From NCBI GenBank assembly GCA_905183005.1, contig CAJJDO010000100.1, positions 261,173 to 325,172 of the forward strand: 64,000 nt of DNA, given 5' to 3'. Source of the DNA: Paramecium pentaurelia. Its lineage: Eukaryota > Ciliophora > Oligohymenophorea > Peniculida > Parameciidae. Shown here one piece after another: positions 39,601-52,125 of this stretch (its first letter is position 1; each line of letters opens with the position of its first letter). The translations under genes and the position numbers were made by a program. The notes under the pieces were generated by a model, which was not told the DNA's origin, did no database searches, and worked only from the letters and a program-made list of their open reading frames with translations.

Positions 39601-42600
39601 AAGAATCAGTTACTTAATGTGAATAAAAATTAATAGATTTAAATGACAAATAATAATAATTAGAGAATTAAATTAATTAGAAACAGTAAATAACTTCTGC
39701 TTTAGAATTGTAATTATCAACTCTTAATCAAGAAATTCTATAATAAAAAGATAAAAAGCAACAATTAGATTCAGAATTAAATTAATTAAGAGATGAAAAT
39801 TAAGGAATCGAATAAGAAGTTAAAATATATAAAAATCTAACTATTGAAGATATTACTTTGAATGAATAAATAGATGCTCTTACTAAATAGATTTATGAAG
39901 ATAAACAAACTTATGAGACTTTATAAGATGAATAAAAAGCTACATAAGAGTAAATAAATTTGTTATTGCCTTAAAACAAAGAAATTGATGAATTAAAAGA
40001 GACAGTTAAATTGTAATATGCATAAAATGTAGAGGCTTTAAATAATTTATAATAAGAATTGTAATAAAAGATTGAATAAAAGAATAAAGTATTTTAAGAT
40101 GTTTCAGAAACAGAAAAATATCTTGAAGAAAATAATCATGTGTTCTAAGATTTGAATGAAAAGAAGACAAATCTTGAAGATTAAATAAAGAAAGAAGAAG
40201 TCTTAGTGAATGCAGTTATTGCTAAATCAAAAAGATTAGCTGAAAATTTAGAATCTGAAAAATAAAATTATAATATTCTTAATGCTGAATTAGAAGATCT
40301 TTTAAAGAAGAAATAAGTTTTAGAAGAGTAATTGTAAAAGACTTAGGATGAAATTAAAAAAATGCAAGCAGATTAAGAATATTTATTGCAATAATAATAA
40401 TAATTTAAAAACTTGAAAGAATAGATTGATTAATATGAAAAAGATATAGAAATTAATCTTAAAATAATTCCAGAAAGGGATGAACAAATATCATAATTGA
40501 AATCAATCATTGAAAAGAAAGATGAAATCTTGAATGTAACCTAGGAATAAGCAGATTAATTAAATAAACAAATTGATAAGTTATTATAAGAGAAGGAATA
40601 GAAGGAAAGATAGTTGGAGGATTAAAGTAAGTTAATAAAGGATATTGAAGAATAAATTATAGAAAAATATTAGAGAGAAAAGGATTTAAAGGATTAATTA
40701 GATTCAATATAATTGAGGGATCTTGAGACTGAATTAAATGAGAAAATGGAATAATCAATGGCATAATAAGAGATGTTAGAATCGATTGAGTAATTGAAAA
40801 ATGAAGTTTAAAAATTAAAAGAGTAAGAATTATAAGTGAAATAATAAATTTAAGAATAAGAAAATTTAAATAACAATTAGAAATAGGAACTTGAATTTAA
40901 ATTATTAGAGAAGAATGATTTAGAATAAGATCTTCATTCAGCATCAGCTTAATTGGATGAAATGAAATTTTAATTAGAAGAAAAGAATGATTAATTAGAT
41001 AAATTAAATGATTAATTTAAAAAGGTAGATGAGGATTCTAAGATGATGGAGGCTGTTCTTTAATTGAAGGAGAAGGAATTAAAATAATTATAAAAAAAGA
41101 AAGAAAATTTAATTGATGAATTAGAGAAAATAAATAATGATGTTAATGAGGTTTAGAAACAATTAGTAACATAAAGAAAGAAATAAAGATCATTAGGTGC
41201 AGAACCTTAATAATAAGATGAAGATATGGAAGAGGATATATAAGATAAGATTACTTCTTTGAATTCACGTAATAATAATTTGAAGGATGATCTTTAGAAA
41301 TTAGTAGAATAGAGTCCAGATACAACTGAAAAGAAGGCTGAAGAATAATAGATTAGTAAAATTATTCCTGTTTCAGTATCATAATTTGCTCCAGAAAAAA
41401 TCTAATAAACATTATAAGATAGAGATAAAAAAATAGAAATATTAGAAATGACTATTTAGACATTATAATAGTAATAGCATGAAAGAAATAGTATGATTCC
41501 TTCTATGTTTTAATCTAAGATGTCAGTTTAACCAAGTTTCTTTATGGATGATGATCCTTTATTATTGGAATTGTAAGATAAATTCACTAAAGAAAGTGAA
41601 TTATTGAAGGATTTATAGAATAAAATTAAATAGACAGCAGAAAATCATTATGCTTTATCATTATAATTAAAGGAATGGGCTGAAAAGGAAAATAGATTAG
41701 CTTAAGAATTAGATTCAAGAAGATAGAGTGTAGAATAAATAGAATTTGAACTTTAAGCAATCTTTACTAAATAATCAGATTTAGAATCTGAAAAGGTTTG
41801 TGTTTTATAAAGAATTTATTAATTAGAAATAGAAACATAAGAACTTTTTGAATAAGAAGGTAATACTAAGAATAAATTGAAAGAGAAGAAAGATTATTTA
41901 TAAATATTATATAAGAATCTTGTTGAAAGTGATTAAAAATTATTATAATTAAGAAATAGAATGGCTTTGTATTCATAAGAAGGAAGATAATTGGCTGAAT
42001 AAGTTGAGAATTTAGAGAATGAAAAAGAAAACAAATTGTAATATTTATAGGACATTTAGGCAGACTTAGAACATGTAGAGATGGAAAAATAAGAAAAACA
42101 AGCTTTAGTTTAATCTATAGCTAAAGAAATAAGTGAAACTTAATAAGAGAAAGATAAATTAGAAATTTAATATGCTACAGTACATAGCAAGAATCAATAA
42201 TTAAAGAGTTAAATTGGATTTGAAGAAGCACTTTATTAAAAATTACTTCAAGAATTAGAAATTGCTAAAAAGAGAGAATAAACTAAATTCTAAAATTTAT
42301 TTTCAGATGGTTTTACTTAAACTGAATATGATTTAGAATAATTTGAAAGTTTATCTAATTGTACATAAATGTTCAAGATTACTAAAGAAGATGCATTTTA
42401 ATTAAAAGAAAATTGTAAATAAAGATTGATATAAATATATACAAGTGAGAATGCTAGCATTTAATAAACTATTAGTTAAAATAAACATTTAAAGAAAATG
42501 ATACATTTACAATAAATGATAATTTAAATATAGGAGAATGAAAATTTAAATTTAATTGAATATTCATCAAGAAGATCATCTAAATTAGGATTTAAAGTAT

Positions 42601-42933
42601 TAGATGAATCAATTTATAATATGAGATTAGAATTAGAATAGGTATATTTAATATATATATATATATTTTAGATTGATTTTATGATGAATAAAACTAAATT
42701 AGTTGAAGTTTAAGTGAGTGATCATTAAATTATAATAGGAGATACAAAAATAGCAAGATAATGGATTATAGAAAGATAGTTTGATTATGACAATTCCCTT
42801 TATCCTCTTGGTGTTTTAAACATTATTTATAAAGTATATTATATTCAATATAAATTAGGTATCACTCTATTAAGTAATTAATATTTCATTAACAGGAACA
42901 AAGGTATTAAACTTATATCAATCTATATTGTGA
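33673..42933 (+). CDS. Giant coiled-coil protein, about 3,059 residues, with recurring 25-residue module
   Basis: One frame runs from ATG 33673 to TGA 42931-42933. There is an intron at 33749-33774 near the 5' end, one at 42642-42671 and a 25-nt intron near 42836-42860. The interior exon of about 8.87 kb is unbroken. The protein is almost entirely Q/E/K/L heptad sequence, with a few proline/serine hinges (about 35460-35650, 37380-37720, 38830-38960, 41330-41570). A module of the form DELI-x3-L-x-LDE-x-L-x2-LE-x-KL-x2-K recurs at about 34821, 36048, 37243, 38103 and 38702. The last 60 residues are non-coiled (RQWIIERQFDYDNSLYPL). No motor, kinase or calcium domain was seen. A role as a basal-body, cortical or Golgi scaffold is inference. 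Confidence 0.88.
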
Positions 42934-42942
42934 GATCAATAA

Positions 42943-42961
42943 ATATATATATATATATATT
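42943..42961. repeat. (TA)n microsatellite
   Basis: A run of about nine TA units in the 53-bp gap between the giant coiled-coil gene and the next plus-strand gene. A similar TA run lies inside the intron at 42642-42671. Confidence 0.55.
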
Positions 42962-42986
42962 AAAGTAAATATTTTATATTTTAATA

Positions 42987-44534
42987 ATGAGTAGTAATAG
43001 CAAAAAGAACTCTCATAAACCAGAAGAGGAATATGAAGATGTTGGATATTTTTGTGGTTGTTTTAGAAAGAAGAGTAAAATGGAATAGAGTAAAACAATG
43101 TAAATTTCTAAGGTGCGGCACTCAATGAATAAATCTGATTTAGATGGAAGTAAACATTATGCTTCTTCTTAATTGAACTTATTAAATTCAACTAATTCAG
43201 AATCTTAAAGAAAAGTAAGTGTTGCATCTCCAATAGTTAGTAGTTTTGCAATCACAACTTTTGAAAATAATTATTTGCAAAATTAGTTATTTTTATTAAG
43301 AAATAATCAAAGTGGAGAATCTATATTTGCCAAGATAACATAAATTGATTTAAAAACAAAGAAAATATAAAATACAGATTTAAAAAAATCAAGATTATTT
43401 GAATAGAAAAATGACAGTGAATAAATTCTAAATAATAATAAATATCCAGAATTAACTTCAAAATATATTGCATCTAGAATAAAAGAATAAATTGCAACAT
43501 TAGCAGAATATGGATGTGGAAATGGTGAAAATACAGTTCAAGTATAATACAATTAATAAATTAAAGTTTACAAAATATTTAGACTTTGTAATTGCTATTG
43601 ATAAAAATACTAATGCTTGTTTATAGACCAAATAAAATTGTGATTAGAGTGCTTTTAGTTAAGATTTACCAAATCCAAAAGTAGAAATTATTAATGCTGA
43701 TATTTTTAAATTAAAAAAGAATCTTCCATTTGATAGCATATTTATTAATCCAACTATGAATAATGATCAACAAATATGTAAAGATATCATAAAAGATTGC
43801 AGTCCAAATCTTAAAGAATTATTGAATTTAATATCAGATTAAATAGAAAATTTAATCATTCAATTTCCTGCATAAATAGATTATTCTTAATTACCTTTAC
43901 TTTTGAATATAAATTAACAATATAGAAATAACAATAAATAATAATCTTTCATTGCTCATTGTTCATTAGAAATTGAAAAGATTTATATTTAAGGCAAACA
44001 CGTATATAATATTGTGTATTATGGGAAAGTAGCAAACATTTCAAGAGAAGAACTAAAATAATTGTTAACTATGTAAATGGCTAATTCAGAAACTAATAAA
44101 GAAGGATTTAATAAGGTTGTTGCAAAATTAAATGAGAAAATTGGTAAAATTATTAATTAATATAATTTAGGTAGTTTAGATCTTATTTATGAATTATTAT
44201 AAGCACAAAGTTACAAATATAGTTTTGACTAATTTCTAATAGCTGTTTGTGAAAAATATAAATTGGATTATAATGATTATGCATTTATGTTATACCAGAA
44301 GTTATCAAAGTATAATTAATTTATAAATATAGAGATTATTCTTAAAATACATTTAATTATAAATTAAGAGATTCAAACAATGCTATTTAGGAATCATAAG
44401 ATTTTGGGTTTAGTCCAAAGTTTTCTTATAGTTTGAATGGGTTATCATAAAAAGAAGAAGATTGTATAGCAGAAAGTTAAGATAACTTGGATTTAATTGG
44501 ACTTAATAATGGAAAACCAAATTAATGTAAATGA
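42987..44534 (+). CDS. TGS1-like (trimethylguanosine synthase) methyltransferase, divergent
   Basis: A 499-residue protein with introns of 25 nt (near 43543-43567) and 23 nt (near 44310-44332). The first 120 residues are S/N/Q-rich with a cysteine cluster (GYFCGCFRKK). The Rossmann part reads SKYIASRIKEQIA, then EYGCGNGENTVQFTKYL, FVIAIDKNTNA and NADIFKL, in TGS1 order. The SPPWGG motif that contacts the cap guanine in TGS1 is here INPTMNN. Later, KQQSFIAHCSLEIEKIY and HVYNIVYYGK resemble the TGS1 C-terminal strand. TGS1 makes the m2,2,7G cap of snRNAs; loss of SPPW suggests altered substrate or activity. The last 140 residues are unassigned. Confidence 0.6.
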
Positions 44535-44537
44535 TAA

Positions 44538-46980
44538 TCATTTTATATATTTAAAAATCAGTTACCTTAATTGTTCAAATCTTACAGGTTTAATTAAGAT
44601 TTCTTTCATACCACTTTCTAATGCTTTAAGTAGATTATTTTCAGAATCATAAGCAGAACACATAGCTATATTCAATTTTCTATCAATTTCTAATAATTAT
44701 ACAGATGTTTAATATCCATTTAAACCAGGCATCTCAATATCCATTAGAATCAATTTATATTATATTTATTACATTTTCTATCTATTAATAACTCTATTTA
44801 TAGCTTCTTATCCATCATATACCATTTCACTTTCAAATCCTAGATTTTTAATTAATAAATTTAAAGACAATAAATTAAATGGTACATCATCACAAATAAG
44901 AATTGGAGGATTTGTATCATTTTAATGTTATCTTTAAGTAAAAAATGTTTAATTCCATAATGGCATTTAATGATCTTCAATAGTAACTTTATCATCATTT
45001 GATTCTACTATCTCATCTAATCTTATTGTAGATCCTTTAAGAGATCTAGAAATAGAATTTATTTAATTATTTATTCTAAAACTAATTTTAGTATATTCTC
45101 CTTCTTTACTTCTAATTTTAAAATATGATTTTTTTGAATAAGACAATTCATGATTCATTTTCATTCCAATAGAAAAACCAAGTCCTACATATTTTGTTGT
45201 GAAATTTCTCAATTAATAAAATATACTATCATCAATACTTGCATTAACTATATTATTAATTGCTTCTAAATCTACTTTAGAGATTCCCTTACCAGTATCA
45301 TGAACAATAAATTTAATAAAATTTATCAATCCAGAAGATTTTTATTTTTTTTTGGCTGTTATTGATATTGTATCATCTTATTCTGTAAATTTTAATGAAT
45401 TATTAATTAAATTTACAAGTAATTATAATATTCTTTCAGGATCATTATTAATTTTGATATTTTCTAAACCATCTAAAATTTGTAAATTTAATTTAATCCC
45501 TTTACTTTAACAAATGTCTTAATAATATTCTTCTAATTATTTATATAAATCTTTTATCAGAAATTCTTACATATTTAAATGAAATGTTCCTAAACCAAAT
45601 GAAGCATAATCTAAGATATCATTAATTTAATGCATAAGTAATTTATTAGAAACTATTGAAGGATTAATATATTATTGTATAAGATTTGTTTAAATAGGTT
45701 AATTTTTTAAAGCTTATAATAAATTTAATGAACAATTAAGTGGAGTTCTCAATTCATGAGAAAATGAATTAAAATACAAGGTTTAAAATTTATATTTCTA
45801 AACATATTATTATTACTATTCTATTTCACTGATATCTTAAAATAATGCTAGATAACAATTTTAGTTTAATAAGTTTATCATTTTACAAAATGTTATTTCT
45901 ATGGTTTTTTCATGATTATTGGTACTAAAATGAACTGTTAATTTGTTAGATTTAACAAAATTCCTATGTTCTAAACTAAAGTTACAGATATTATTACAGA
46001 GAAGAAATTTATGATTCACTAAAAAGTGATAAAAGCAACTATTTAAAATTATGTTTTGATAATTAATTTTTTTTTTATTTTTTATATTAGAATTATTATT
46101 CTAATATCTTCTCACTTAATGATTAATATTTTTTATAATGATTTTCAGCAGATGCAATTAAAGATTCTATCATTTTACCATCTGCCTTTTAAGGTAATTA
46201 CTTTTATGAAGCACGACACTTAATCTCTTTGTGTAATTTTGTTAATGATTCTTCTTATTCTAAACCCCTAAAAAATAGTATAAAAATTTACTGTAATATC
46301 ATTTTTTAAAATTAAAGCATAGCTTATTCATCACTCTAAGCCATTAATATCTTAGATGCCTTATCATTTATGTATAATATATCTAAAGTAGTTGAAAAAT
46401 ATATTATTCCTTGTTTAATATGATTTGTAATGTAAATTAATTCATCTTTTTAAATAAGATCAATTTTCCTATTTGACATAATCTATTCAGCTGGTACTGT
46501 AGAATAAGAATATAAAACTTCATGAGAAGTGGTATGTTTGTGTCTTAATTATTGTAAATTCACCACTTTTATCAAAATTATTAATATAGTAATTAAGGTT
46601 GTGTTTATGTACTGATATATGAAAGTATTAGTAATTTGAATCTCTACCATACAATAAACTATTGAGAAATATTATAAATATTTATGCTATTGTGTTGTTT
46701 GTTCTTAATATAACAATAACAAATATATATAAAAGTGATAAGAATCTAAACTTTAAAAGGCTTACCTAATTTCTGAAGCCAATTATACTTAATATAACAG
46801 TTATAAGCAAAGGGTAAATAATGGAACCTTAAATTATTTGTGGATAACAAAATGACATATTACACTGACCAAAGCTATTGAGAATCTAATTGCTGTTAAT
46901 ATATAATTAGTCTCTTAATCTGCCAATATTGCACTGATTATAGCATCAGATCCAATCAGTAAATTAATCGAAATGCTCAT
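44538..46980 (-). CDS. Membrane hybrid histidine kinase with receiver domain
   Basis: A 798-residue protein; introns of 24 and 22 nt restore the frame. The first 200 residues contain several hydrophobic helices (for example AIRFSIALVSVICHFVIH), so it is membrane-bound without an evident large external domain. A PAS-like or helical linker follows. The HisKA box is FSHELRTPLNCSLNLL, with N-box LVNLINNSLKF, G1 HDTGKGIS and GLGFSIGMKMN. The C-terminal receiver has PPILICDDVPFN, the phospho-acceptor LILMDIEMPGLNGYQ, AMCSAYDSE and the lysine in EILIKPV. All catalytic residues appear present. The stop lies only 3 bp from the convergent gene's stop. Confidence 0.87.
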
Positions 46981-47949
46981 GTAAATATTCATGATTATTT
47001 TATACCAAAATTATATCACGTTAATTAATTTACAATAGAATCAAAGTCATTATTTCTCTAAAGTGCTTAAATTTTACTAAAAATCAGCAAATAAAAATTT
47101 TTTTATTGATTTCAAGTTCTTATCATATATTCAATTTAATTTTACGTTATCATGGACATGAAGAATAAAATTGGTATTATAAACAAATTTATTTTTGTAT
47201 TTATCATTAATTCATAAAGGAAATACAATAAAAAATGATTAATCCAACTTGACATCATAAAATTATAAAAAATAAACATGAAAATATTAATATCACTTTA
47301 AATATTCAATAATTATATTAATTGCAATATATATTTAAAAATTTGTAATATTAAAAATAGTGTATTATTAAAACTATTATTGTTGGGAATAAACAAGATT
47401 TTTTATATAATAAATAAGAAGTATTTATATATTAAGTCAAGTTTTTTTTTTTTTATTAATTTATATATTCACTTATTTTTATCTATTTTTTTATAACAAA
47501 ACTAATATTCATAATAAATCATCAAATTGAATATAATGTAATAATTAGAGAAAATAAGAGTTTGTTATTAAAAATTATAGTGTAATTTTAACAAGAGTGT
47601 ATAAATTATTATTTATAGTTTAAATATATTTTCCAATTAAAATAGACTTTTGGTACTACTAACTTTAATAATAAATCAAATTTAATATTAACAATTATTA
47701 ATCTAAAATTTAAGTTATTTCTTGATTTATATTTTAAAATAGAATTTTTGAATTTAATTTATTATTTCTTATTTTTAATTCTTAAATTGAATCTTAATAT
47801 TTTTGTAAACATTAATATTTAATTATTTAAAATAAAAAATTGCAAGGAATATAATTATTTTATTATAATCGATACATAAATTGGAAATAGAATAAAAAAT
47901 TATTTAGAGATAAATCTTTTACTAAAAAATGATCTATATAATATTATTA
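46981..47949. other. Intergenic between two minus-strand genes
   Basis: About 970 bp, very A+T rich, with a T run near 47443-47456. It should contain the histidine kinase promoter and the 3' flank of the metallopeptidase. No gene was seen. Confidence 0.45.
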
Positions 47950-49813
47950 TCATAAAGCTAAAAATAAAGCGATTATAGATGTGACTAACATTAAAGTATA
48001 TGTTGGTAATGGTTCACAAAATCCTCCAACTAATTCAAAGTTTTCTTCACATTCTGTGCATTCATCTTTAGCTGAACATGTAGAGCAATTAGCAGGACAA
48101 CCAATACAATACATTGTTTGTTCATTTGAGAATGTATTTGCTGGACAACTCTAAACACAATCAATTCCATCTCTAAATGTATAACAAAGATTTTCACATC
48201 CTCTTCCTGAATAACCAGGTATACAAGTACACTAATCTATTAATTTAATCTTATATACCACTCCTCCTAAACAAAATCCCTTCTTATTACATTATTTTGG
48301 ACATTCATTATTTGATTAACAGATTTATTCAGGATTATCTGGACAAAGAAATCCATATTAATATTTATTAGTATCAAAACTTGGTGATGAACCTCCGCTA
48401 CTACAATCATATTGAACTCCATCAACTATAATGGTTAACTAATCATCTTCATCACAAGAATATTTGAAGCAACTAAATCCAAGATACAAATATTTTCCTT
48501 TTTTTGTTAAACCACCTCTAACACACATACTATCATATCCAAAATGGAAATTAGATCCATCAAATAACGTTGCATTATAATTTGAAGCATCTCTGCAGTC
48601 AAATTAAGGAATGACAGCATAATATGGACATTCAACAAGTCCATCATTTACACAAAATCCTATTCCTGTTTGAGCATATGAACAAGATAAATGATCAAAT
48701 GGGCTATCATCTGAGTCGTCTGGATTATATGGATCTGAACAGAACTCTTCATATTAAGTATCTGAATAACATTAGTACTAATAAAAATCACATCCTTTAT
48801 CCAATCCCCATAATAACACATCAGAAACATGTTTAGTTACTCTATAAAATCTAAAATTTATTTATGTATTTAATACCCTGTATCCTCTAAGAGGGCAAAT
48901 GTAAATTCTGTAAATAGAGAATCACCTGTCAATATTGAACCTGTCATTAGATCATTTTGAAAGATAGATCTTTCAAAATGTGATCCAGCTGTTCCACTTC
49001 CACTTTAATCTTCCATCTAATTATTAACTTGATTATAAATACAGTTCCCCCCAATAAATTAGAGCAACAAAAATGATTTTCAACCAACTATTTCAATCTT
49101 GGAGTTGGCAAGTCTATCTGTTGATTCACTCTTTAATAAACAGTAAAATTATATTTCTAATTAGATGTACTATTATAATAATAAGGATAGAGATTGTCAA
49201 CAAATCCTAAACCATGTATTGATTCATGTATTACTATTTAAACAGCAGCCTCAAATTTTGCATCAGTTCCCTAAAAATATTCATTCTATTTATACCTAAT
49301 ATTCATTCATATAATGATTATTTAATATCATTAATCCAAAAATTGGTCTTCCTGTTTTTTCTTAAAAAATCACAGGTGCAGCTCTTGCAATATATTCTAC
49401 TTCGGAATTTGTCTCTTGTCCAACAAAAAAAACCTAATAATAGTCTATTAGATTACTAAATCAGCATCATAACTTTTCTATAGCGTAGTAGGTACTTATA
49501 TTAGTCCCCAATCAGTTTCATAACTAGATTTCCATTCTAAACTTCCTGTTTGTCTTTTCACTAATAAATGTCTTCCAAAAAATGTCTTAACTATATTTAA
49601 CACTGTATTTGTTTAGATATTTTCTTATGCAGGATCTAAGTATTCAAAATTTATTCTAATAGGTTCCCATTAATTCTAAACATCCTCAAGTCTTCTATCA
49701 TATCGACTTTCTCTTAATTTTTCTAGTACCTACATCTAGGATGGTAATTTAATATCCCAGACATTAGATGCAGCAAGACAAAAAGTAAAATAGAATATAA
49801 TTTGAAAATTCAT
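47950..49813 (-). CDS. Leishmanolysin-like surface metallopeptidase (M8)
   Basis: A 587-residue zinc protease with four introns of 23, 25, 26 and 26 nt; the spliced length is divisible by three. The signal peptide is MNFQIIFYFTFCLAAS. The active site VIHESIHGLGFVD is HExxH; the third zinc ligand and Met-turn follow as AGSHFERSIF and NDLMTGSIL, then LLEDTGFYRV, all in M8 order. The C-terminal part is cysteine-rich with EGF/furin-like repeats (CTCIPGYSGRGC, CPANCSTCSAKDEC) and ends in a hydrophobic tail (LMLVTSIIALFLAL) with no cytosolic part, fitting a GPI-anchor signal. GP63 relatives are abundant in ciliates, where surface or food-vacuole roles are proposed. One intron removes an apparent frame break beside a G6 run. 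Confidence 0.9.
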
Positions 49814-49999
49814 TGTATTTAATTTAATAATTTTATTTTTGTTTAGTACTTTACTATTTAAACCTAGAAATATACATTAAAAATTATCTAAAAATCATTA
49901 ATTAAAATGTTCCAAAATTCACATACTAATAATTAATTTTCATTCAACTCTTCTATTAAATTCATAAAATTAAACAAGTTAGAACCTCAAATAAAATAA

Positions 50000-50890
50000 A
50001 TGAATTAAGTTGTTCCTTAAAATACATTAAGAGGAAGAAGCTTTAAATGCTATTTTTTTAATCCAACTGGAGGATAATAATGTAAATTTAGAAGGAAAAC
50101 TTGTACATGCTCTGAGTGTGGAGAGACAAATGCATTTGTCGAGAAATAAAATGCTTTGTAACCGATAACTTACATAAGAGCACATCATATAAAAAAAAGA
50201 AAGAGAAAGATGTATCGCAATAAAGGAGGTGGCAGACATCTATCAGCTATGATAACAAGAGTCCCTCTTTAAAATGAGGAACATAATAACTTTAAGAAGG
50301 AAAGAAAAGTAACAACCTTACTCTAAAACTAATTTATTCAATAAAAACTATATAAATGTAAAACATTATAGACTAAAGATGACAATAATATTGGTTATGA
50401 ATATTTTTTTGCAAATGAATTGAAAATTGCTAATGAAACTCAAGAATTTATAACAATAACGACAATTGATAAAACTCATACTTAAATCAAATAGCAAAAT
50501 TTTGCTTTAAATGGAAGTCAAAAAACAATAGATGAATCTCAAATTACAATTACTAAAAACATGAATATGAATATGAATCAAAGTTAAATCACAAACACTT
50601 AATTCCCTAGAGCAAAATGTAAAATTTAATAAAAACCTTCAGTACATAGTCCTAGAGTCTATGAAGACATACTATAATCATACAATCTTAAACCAAATAG
50701 AACTGTTGATAAATATATATCTCAAAGCACTCATTGTTCTCCAGCAAAAATTAAATTTCCACTAATTAGTTAAAAATAAATAATCTAAACTAAAAGAAAA
50801 AAATCAAATCATATTTATTTGACAGGCTCTCCTTTGAAATTATTGTTTGAATTAAAAAAATCTTAAGTTTTATTATTAAAAAAAAAATGA
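50000..50890 (+). CDS. Hypothetical protein with N-terminal cysteine cluster
   Basis: Intronless 296-residue frame, ATG 50000 to TGA 50888-50890. The first 45 residues contain KCYFFNPTGGQQC and KTCTCSECGE, a cysteine arrangement that could bind zinc, followed by a basic stretch (HHIKKRKRKMYRNKGGG). The rest is S/T/N/Q-rich with SP sites (VHSPRVYEDIL, HCSPAKIKF). No family is recognised. Length, composition change at the ends and many in-frame TAA/TAG codons support it as a real gene. Confidence 0.6.
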
Positions 50891-51548
50891 ACAAATAATG
50901 AATTTTTATTTTTAACAACTAATGAATGCTATTTATTATTAAATGAATATAAACTACTCTTTATATATACAAGAAATTAAAAAGAATTGTAAAACCATTC
51001 AAAATATTAAATTGTGTAATAAAAAATCTCTTTCTCAAATTATTTAATAAATTACTTTAAAAAATCCTTTTAGTCAATAATATACAAAATAAAAATTGAT
51101 TCTTAACAACCCTATTTACCTAAATTATGGTATGATTTTAGAAATAAAGAATATATTCAAGTAAACATTAATTTTTTTTAAATTTGCCATCTTTTAAACC
51201 TAGATCTAAATATTTTGAGAGATTTAATTGATAATTAGTTTAAAAATCTATTATATAATTAATTATCTTAAGAGGATAATTAATTATTCCTAAATATAAC
51301 ACTTTATTATAAATAAAAAGCTTGAATTATAAATATCTAAATTAATATCTAACCACATCTTAAGAAATATCTTGATAAAATAATTATGGCATATTCATTC
51401 TAAAATCTTTCATGCTTAATATTATTGTTAATTATTGAAATCGATATAATGAATACAGTGGCTTGTATATCAATAAATATCTAGAACTTCATTTAAAACA
51501 AATAAATAGTTAAATTTCTTTATTTTATTATAAATTGTCCTTAATAAT
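50891..51548. other. Intergenic, A+T rich
   Basis: About 660 bp between two plus-strand hypotheticals. No coding frame with gene-like composition and no RNA were recognised. Confidence 0.4.
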
Positions 51549-52125
51549 ATGTAATAACTACAAACTAGGATTAGAGCATCATCAGTTTAAGAACAAGGGG
51601 AATAGAGAGCAAAATTACCCAATATACTTACACCTACATTTGCAGATTGGAAAATTATTAATGATGTTAGGGCTCACCCTAAAATTAGCAGGAGGAATCC
51701 TCTTTTTAAATTTGGTTTGATTCCACCAAAGAAGGCAGTTACACCTTAATCGTCTGCTAATGAGAATCCTCAAGATTTTCGAGGGCTTAAATCAGAAGAA
51801 CAAAGTCAAAGAATGAAATAAATAATTGTTGAAGATAGAGTAAGCACAACAGAAACTAATAATCTTTTATAATTTGAGTTAGATAAAAGATATTTTCAAT
51901 TACGAAATAGATCTGTTAGCGGACCTAAACAAACGAATAATTTAGTATACCTTAAAATAATATTTTCAGTTACTTGAATGCAAATAGTTATTTGACAATC
52001 AAAAAAAAGCTTTTGAAGAAATATTAAAATAAAACAATTTATATAATAAATATTCTAAAGTAATAGATAAGGAATAAACAATAACAAATTAGAAAATAAT
52101 GTAAATTTTTAACTTTTATAAATGA
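51549..52125 (+). CDS. Hypothetical protein
   Basis: A 183-residue protein with one 25-nt intron (starts GTATACC, ends TTTTCAG) near 51949-51973; the spliced frame ends at TGA 52123-52125. The first half is rich in R, P and S (ADWKIINDVRAHPKISRR, LIPPKKAVTPQSS); the second half is a probable coiled coil. No membrane segment or known domain. The intron's clean fit supports it being real. Confidence 0.6.

Noticed and set aside
49000..49060. Frameshift at a G6 homopolymer in the leishmanolysin gene
   Set aside because: A 26-nt GTA...TAG intron immediately after the G run restores the frame exactly, so no frameshift is needed.
50027..50239. 70-residue minus-strand frame with signal-like sequence
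   Set aside because: Lies antisense to a well-supported 296-residue plus-strand gene.
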